Shown here: positions 39,929 to 41,485 of the stretch, piece after piece | Position numbering within the stretch: position 1 is the stretch's first letter | Layout: every line of letters starts with the position of its first letter | NCBI GenBank assembly: GCA_016191465.1 | Contig: JACPOP010000004.1 | Location: 17,975 to 59,459 of the forward strand | Direction of reading: 5' to 3' | Length of the DNA: 41,485 bases | From: Chloroflexota bacterium | GTDB taxonomy: Bacteria; Chloroflexota; UBA6077; CF-72 | The notes under the pieces: generated by a model | Database searches by the model: none | The model's input: the letters and a program-made list of their open reading frames with translations, nothing else | Told to the model about the DNA's origin: nothing | Program-made: the position numbers and the translations under genes

Positions 39929-40926
39929 CGTCGCTGGTAACTTCGCCAACTCGAACGCTCACGTATCGCGAGGCGATCCGCGAAGCGCTGCAGCTCGAGA
40001 TGGAGCGCGATGCGAATGTCATCCTCATGGGCGAGGACATCGGCGACTACGGCGGAGTCTTCAAGGTCACGCTCGGCCTCCTCGACGCCTTCGGACCGGA
40101 GCGAGTCATCGAGACGCCGATCGCCGAAGCTGGGTTCGTGGGGGCCGCGATCGGAGCTGCGATCAGGGGCAAGCGTCCGGTCGTCGAATTGATGTTCATG
40201 GACTTCGCCCTCGTGGCGGCAGACCAACTGTTCAACCAAGCTGCGAAGCTCCGCTTTATCTCCGGCGACCAATTGCGCATCCCGCTCACCATTCGCACGC
40301 AGCAAGGTGTCGGATCGGGCACGGCCGCACAGCACTCGCAGTCGCTCGAGGCCCTCTTCATGCAAATCCCAGGGTTTGCGGTCGCTCTCCCATCGACACC
40401 CTCAGACGCCAAGGGGCTTCTCGCAACCGCAATCCGGTCCGATGATCCGAGCATCGTCATCGAACACAAGATGCTGTACGCGTCCAAAGGCGAAGTCCCG
40501 GAGGGGGAGCACCTCGTTCCCTTCGGGCAGGCGGCAATCCGTCGCGTTGGCAGCGACCTGACACTCGTTTCTTATTCGAGGAGTATGCAAACGGTCCTTG
40601 GGGCGGCCGAGGAATTGGCCGCCTCGGGCATCGAGGCCGAGGTCATCGACCTCCGAACGATCATGCCAATCGATTGGGACATGGTGCTCGAGTCGGTGGG
40701 CAAAACGGGGCACCTCGTGGTTGTCCACGAGGGGCACCGTACCGGCGGCGTGGGTGCCGAGATCGCCGCCCGTGTTGCTGAACTTGCTGGAGCCGACCTT
40801 CGTGCCCCGGTCGGTCGCGTCTGCGGACTCGACATCCCGGTGCCTTATGCTGCCTCGCTGGAATCCGCCTGGCTACCCCAGCAACCTGATGTCGTTCGTG
40901 GCGCCAAGCGTGTTCTGGCGAGGTGA
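39925..40926 (+). CDS. TPP-dependent 2-oxoacid dehydrogenase E1 beta (pair 2)
   Basis: A 333-residue E1 beta: LTYREAIREALQLEM at the start, MGEDIGDYGGVFKVTLGL, ETPIAEAGFVGAAIGAA with the TPP-contacting Glu, PLTIRTQQGVGSGTAAQHSQ, VVHEGHRTGGVGAEIAARV in the C-terminal domain. GGAGG lies seven bases before the ATG, which overlaps the alpha gene (ATGA). It completes a second E1 heterotetramer; no E2 or E3 follows before the window ends at an insertion sequence. Confidence 0.92.
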   Translation: MTSLVTSPTRTLTYREAIREALQLEMERDANVILMGEDIGDYGGVFKVTLGLLDAFGPERVIETPIAEAGFVGAAIGAAIRGKRPVVELMFMDFALVAADQLFNQAAKLRFISGDQLRIPLTIRTQQGVGSGTAAQHSQSLEALFMQIPGFAVALPSTPSDAKGLLATAIRSDDPSIVIEHKMLYASKGEVPEGEHLVPFGQAAIRRVGSDLTLVSYSRSMQTVLGAAEELAASGIEAEVIDLRTIMPIDWDMVLESVGKTGHLVVVHEGHRTGGVGAEIAARVAELAGADLRAPVGRVCGLDIPVPYAASLESAWLPQQPDVVRGAKRVLAR

Positions 40927-41348
40927 GCCGTCGGCAGGTTGCCCGAACGTTTGGGCGTGCTGCCGCCAGTCAGGAGACCCCTGAGGTCGATGCGTCGCTC
41001 GAGCTGCCAACGAATGTCGCCATCCGCCGAGCATTCGTCATCGAGGCGTCGTATGGACCTGATGCCGCTGAACGACGAAAGCCGTTACGCGCGCGCCATC
41101 TCGAACGAGTCGGGCGGTTACTCGATAGCGGCGTGATTGCGCTGGCGGGAGCGCTTGCCGACCTCTCGGAATCGGTGATGATCGCCAACGTGTCGAGCGC
41201 CGCCGAGGCGGAGGCGTTGGCCAGATCTGACCCCTATTTCGAAGCCGGGATCTGGATCGGCATCGTTGTCCGCGAGTTTGATCAGGTGATCGTCGAGCGG
41301 CCATCTGGGTCGGATCACCTACCGACCGAGAAGCGAGTACCTAACTAA
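40923..41348 (+). CDS. YciI-like protein
   Basis: A 141-residue protein from a GTG in the GTGA overlap with E1 beta. The core (about 37-125) has the YCII ferredoxin-like pattern: FVIEASYGPDAAERRKPLRA then RHLERVGRLLDSGVIALAGALAD, and SDPYFEAGIWIGIVVREFDQV. The family includes 5-chloromuconolactone dehalogenase-like lactone enzymes and uncharacterised proteins. The first 35 residues have no match I know and could mean a later start. The TAA is followed within a few bases by what looks like the end of an IS630-type element, so the last residues may have been altered by insertion. Confidence 0.7.
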   Translation: MSRRQVARTFGRAAASQETPEVDASLELPTNVAIRRAFVIEASYGPDAAERRKPLRARHLERVGRLLDSGVIALAGALADLSESVMIANVSSAAEAEALARSDPYFEAGIWIGIVVREFDQVIVERPSGSDHLPTEKRVPN

Positions 41349-41381
41349 GTACGGCGATTCGCAAATCGCGCAACGTAATCG
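41349..41381. other. Probable IS630-type element end next to the YciI-like gene
   Basis: Between the YciI-like stop and the transposase stop lie 33 bases containing the hairpin GCGATTCGCAAATCGC (41354-41369) next to a TA dinucleotide. IS630-group elements insert at TA and end shortly after the transposase stop, so this is likely the terminal inverted repeat. The partner end is outside the window, so the exact boundary cannot be fixed. Confidence 0.45.
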
Positions 41382-41485
41382 TCACGCCGCCCGGGCCGAC
41401 GGGGTCAGGGCAGCCAGGACACGGTGAAGGTCGAGTCGTGTGAACCGCCACTCGAACGGGGTGGCGATCGCGCTGTAGCGCTCAC
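41382..41485 (-). CDS. IS630-type transposase, C-terminal fragment cut by window edge
   Basis: Reading the minus strand from the right edge, the frame gives ERYSAIATPFEWRFTRLDLH followed by RVLAALTPSARAA and a TGA at 41384-41382. The motif xPFEWxFTRxDL is the usual C-terminal end of IS630-family DDE transposases. The remainder lies outside the window. It marks an insertion sequence at the right border of the catabolic cluster, opposite in orientation to the last operon. Confidence 0.65.
   Translation of the reverse strand, partial: ERYSAIATPFEWRFTRLDLHRVLAALTPSARAA

Overview
This is a high-GC, gene-dense bacterial window with many 4-base ATGA/GTGA gene overlaps. An F420-type nitroreductase remnant, GTG/TTG starts and the operon style suggest an uncultured soil-type Chloroflexota or Actinomycetota; the sequence alone does not decide between them. 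It divides into an accessory left third full of mobile DNA and decayed genes, and a catabolic right two thirds.

Left part (1-14470). The 5' portion of a large AAA/TPR LuxR-type regulator runs off the left edge (minus strand). It is followed by two decayed genes, an F420-dependent nitroreductase-like gene and a MarR regulator. Next comes the 5' half of a tRNA-Thr(CGT) that stops after the anticodon loop, the signature of an integration site. Just beyond it, on the minus strand, lies a seven-gene operon (8462 to 3946) encoding a bacterial ubiquitin-like conjugation system: a beta-grasp Ubl, an E2-like protein with a catalytic-type Cys, a small protein, a JAMM protease, a ThiF-type E1, an Orc1-like AAA ATPase and a small basic protein. 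Positions 9175-14470 are a three-level nest of insertion sequences. An ISNCY/IS1202-type element (9245-10647, 16-bp target duplication) sits in the tip of an IS21-family element (9223-13858, 5-bp target duplication), which itself sits inside the istA of an older, degraded IS21-family element. Removing the insertions restores the reading frame exactly.

Right part (14656-41348). A peptide/opine-type ABC transporter (binding lipoprotein, two permeases, two ATPases) leads into a large catabolic cluster. It holds three DapA-family lyases, two enolase-superfamily proteins, a Gfo/Idh oxidoreductase, a beta-hydroxyacid dehydrogenase, an amidohydrolase, an SMP-30 lactonase, three intact SDR dehydrogenases plus one catalytically dead SDR, a fumarylacetoacetate-hydrolase-fold enzyme, an aldose-epimerase-like protein and a VOC protein. 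It also has two complete E1 alpha/beta pairs of a TPP-dependent 2-oxoacid dehydrogenase with no E2 or E3 here, a DapA-to-fumarase/CMLE fusion of 812 residues, and a YciI-like protein. The layout fits stepwise oxidation, lactone opening, dehydration and retro-aldol/decarboxylative cleavage of a sugar-acid-like or related carboxylated substrate; the substrate is inferred, not proven.

A GntR/FCD regulator lies inside the cluster, and a shared near-palindromic motif built on TATCATATGATGA occurs at five gene starts of the cluster and nowhere else I noticed, so the cluster looks like one regulon. At the right edge a minus-strand IS630-type transposase C-terminus runs off the window, so the catabolic island has transposons on both sides.
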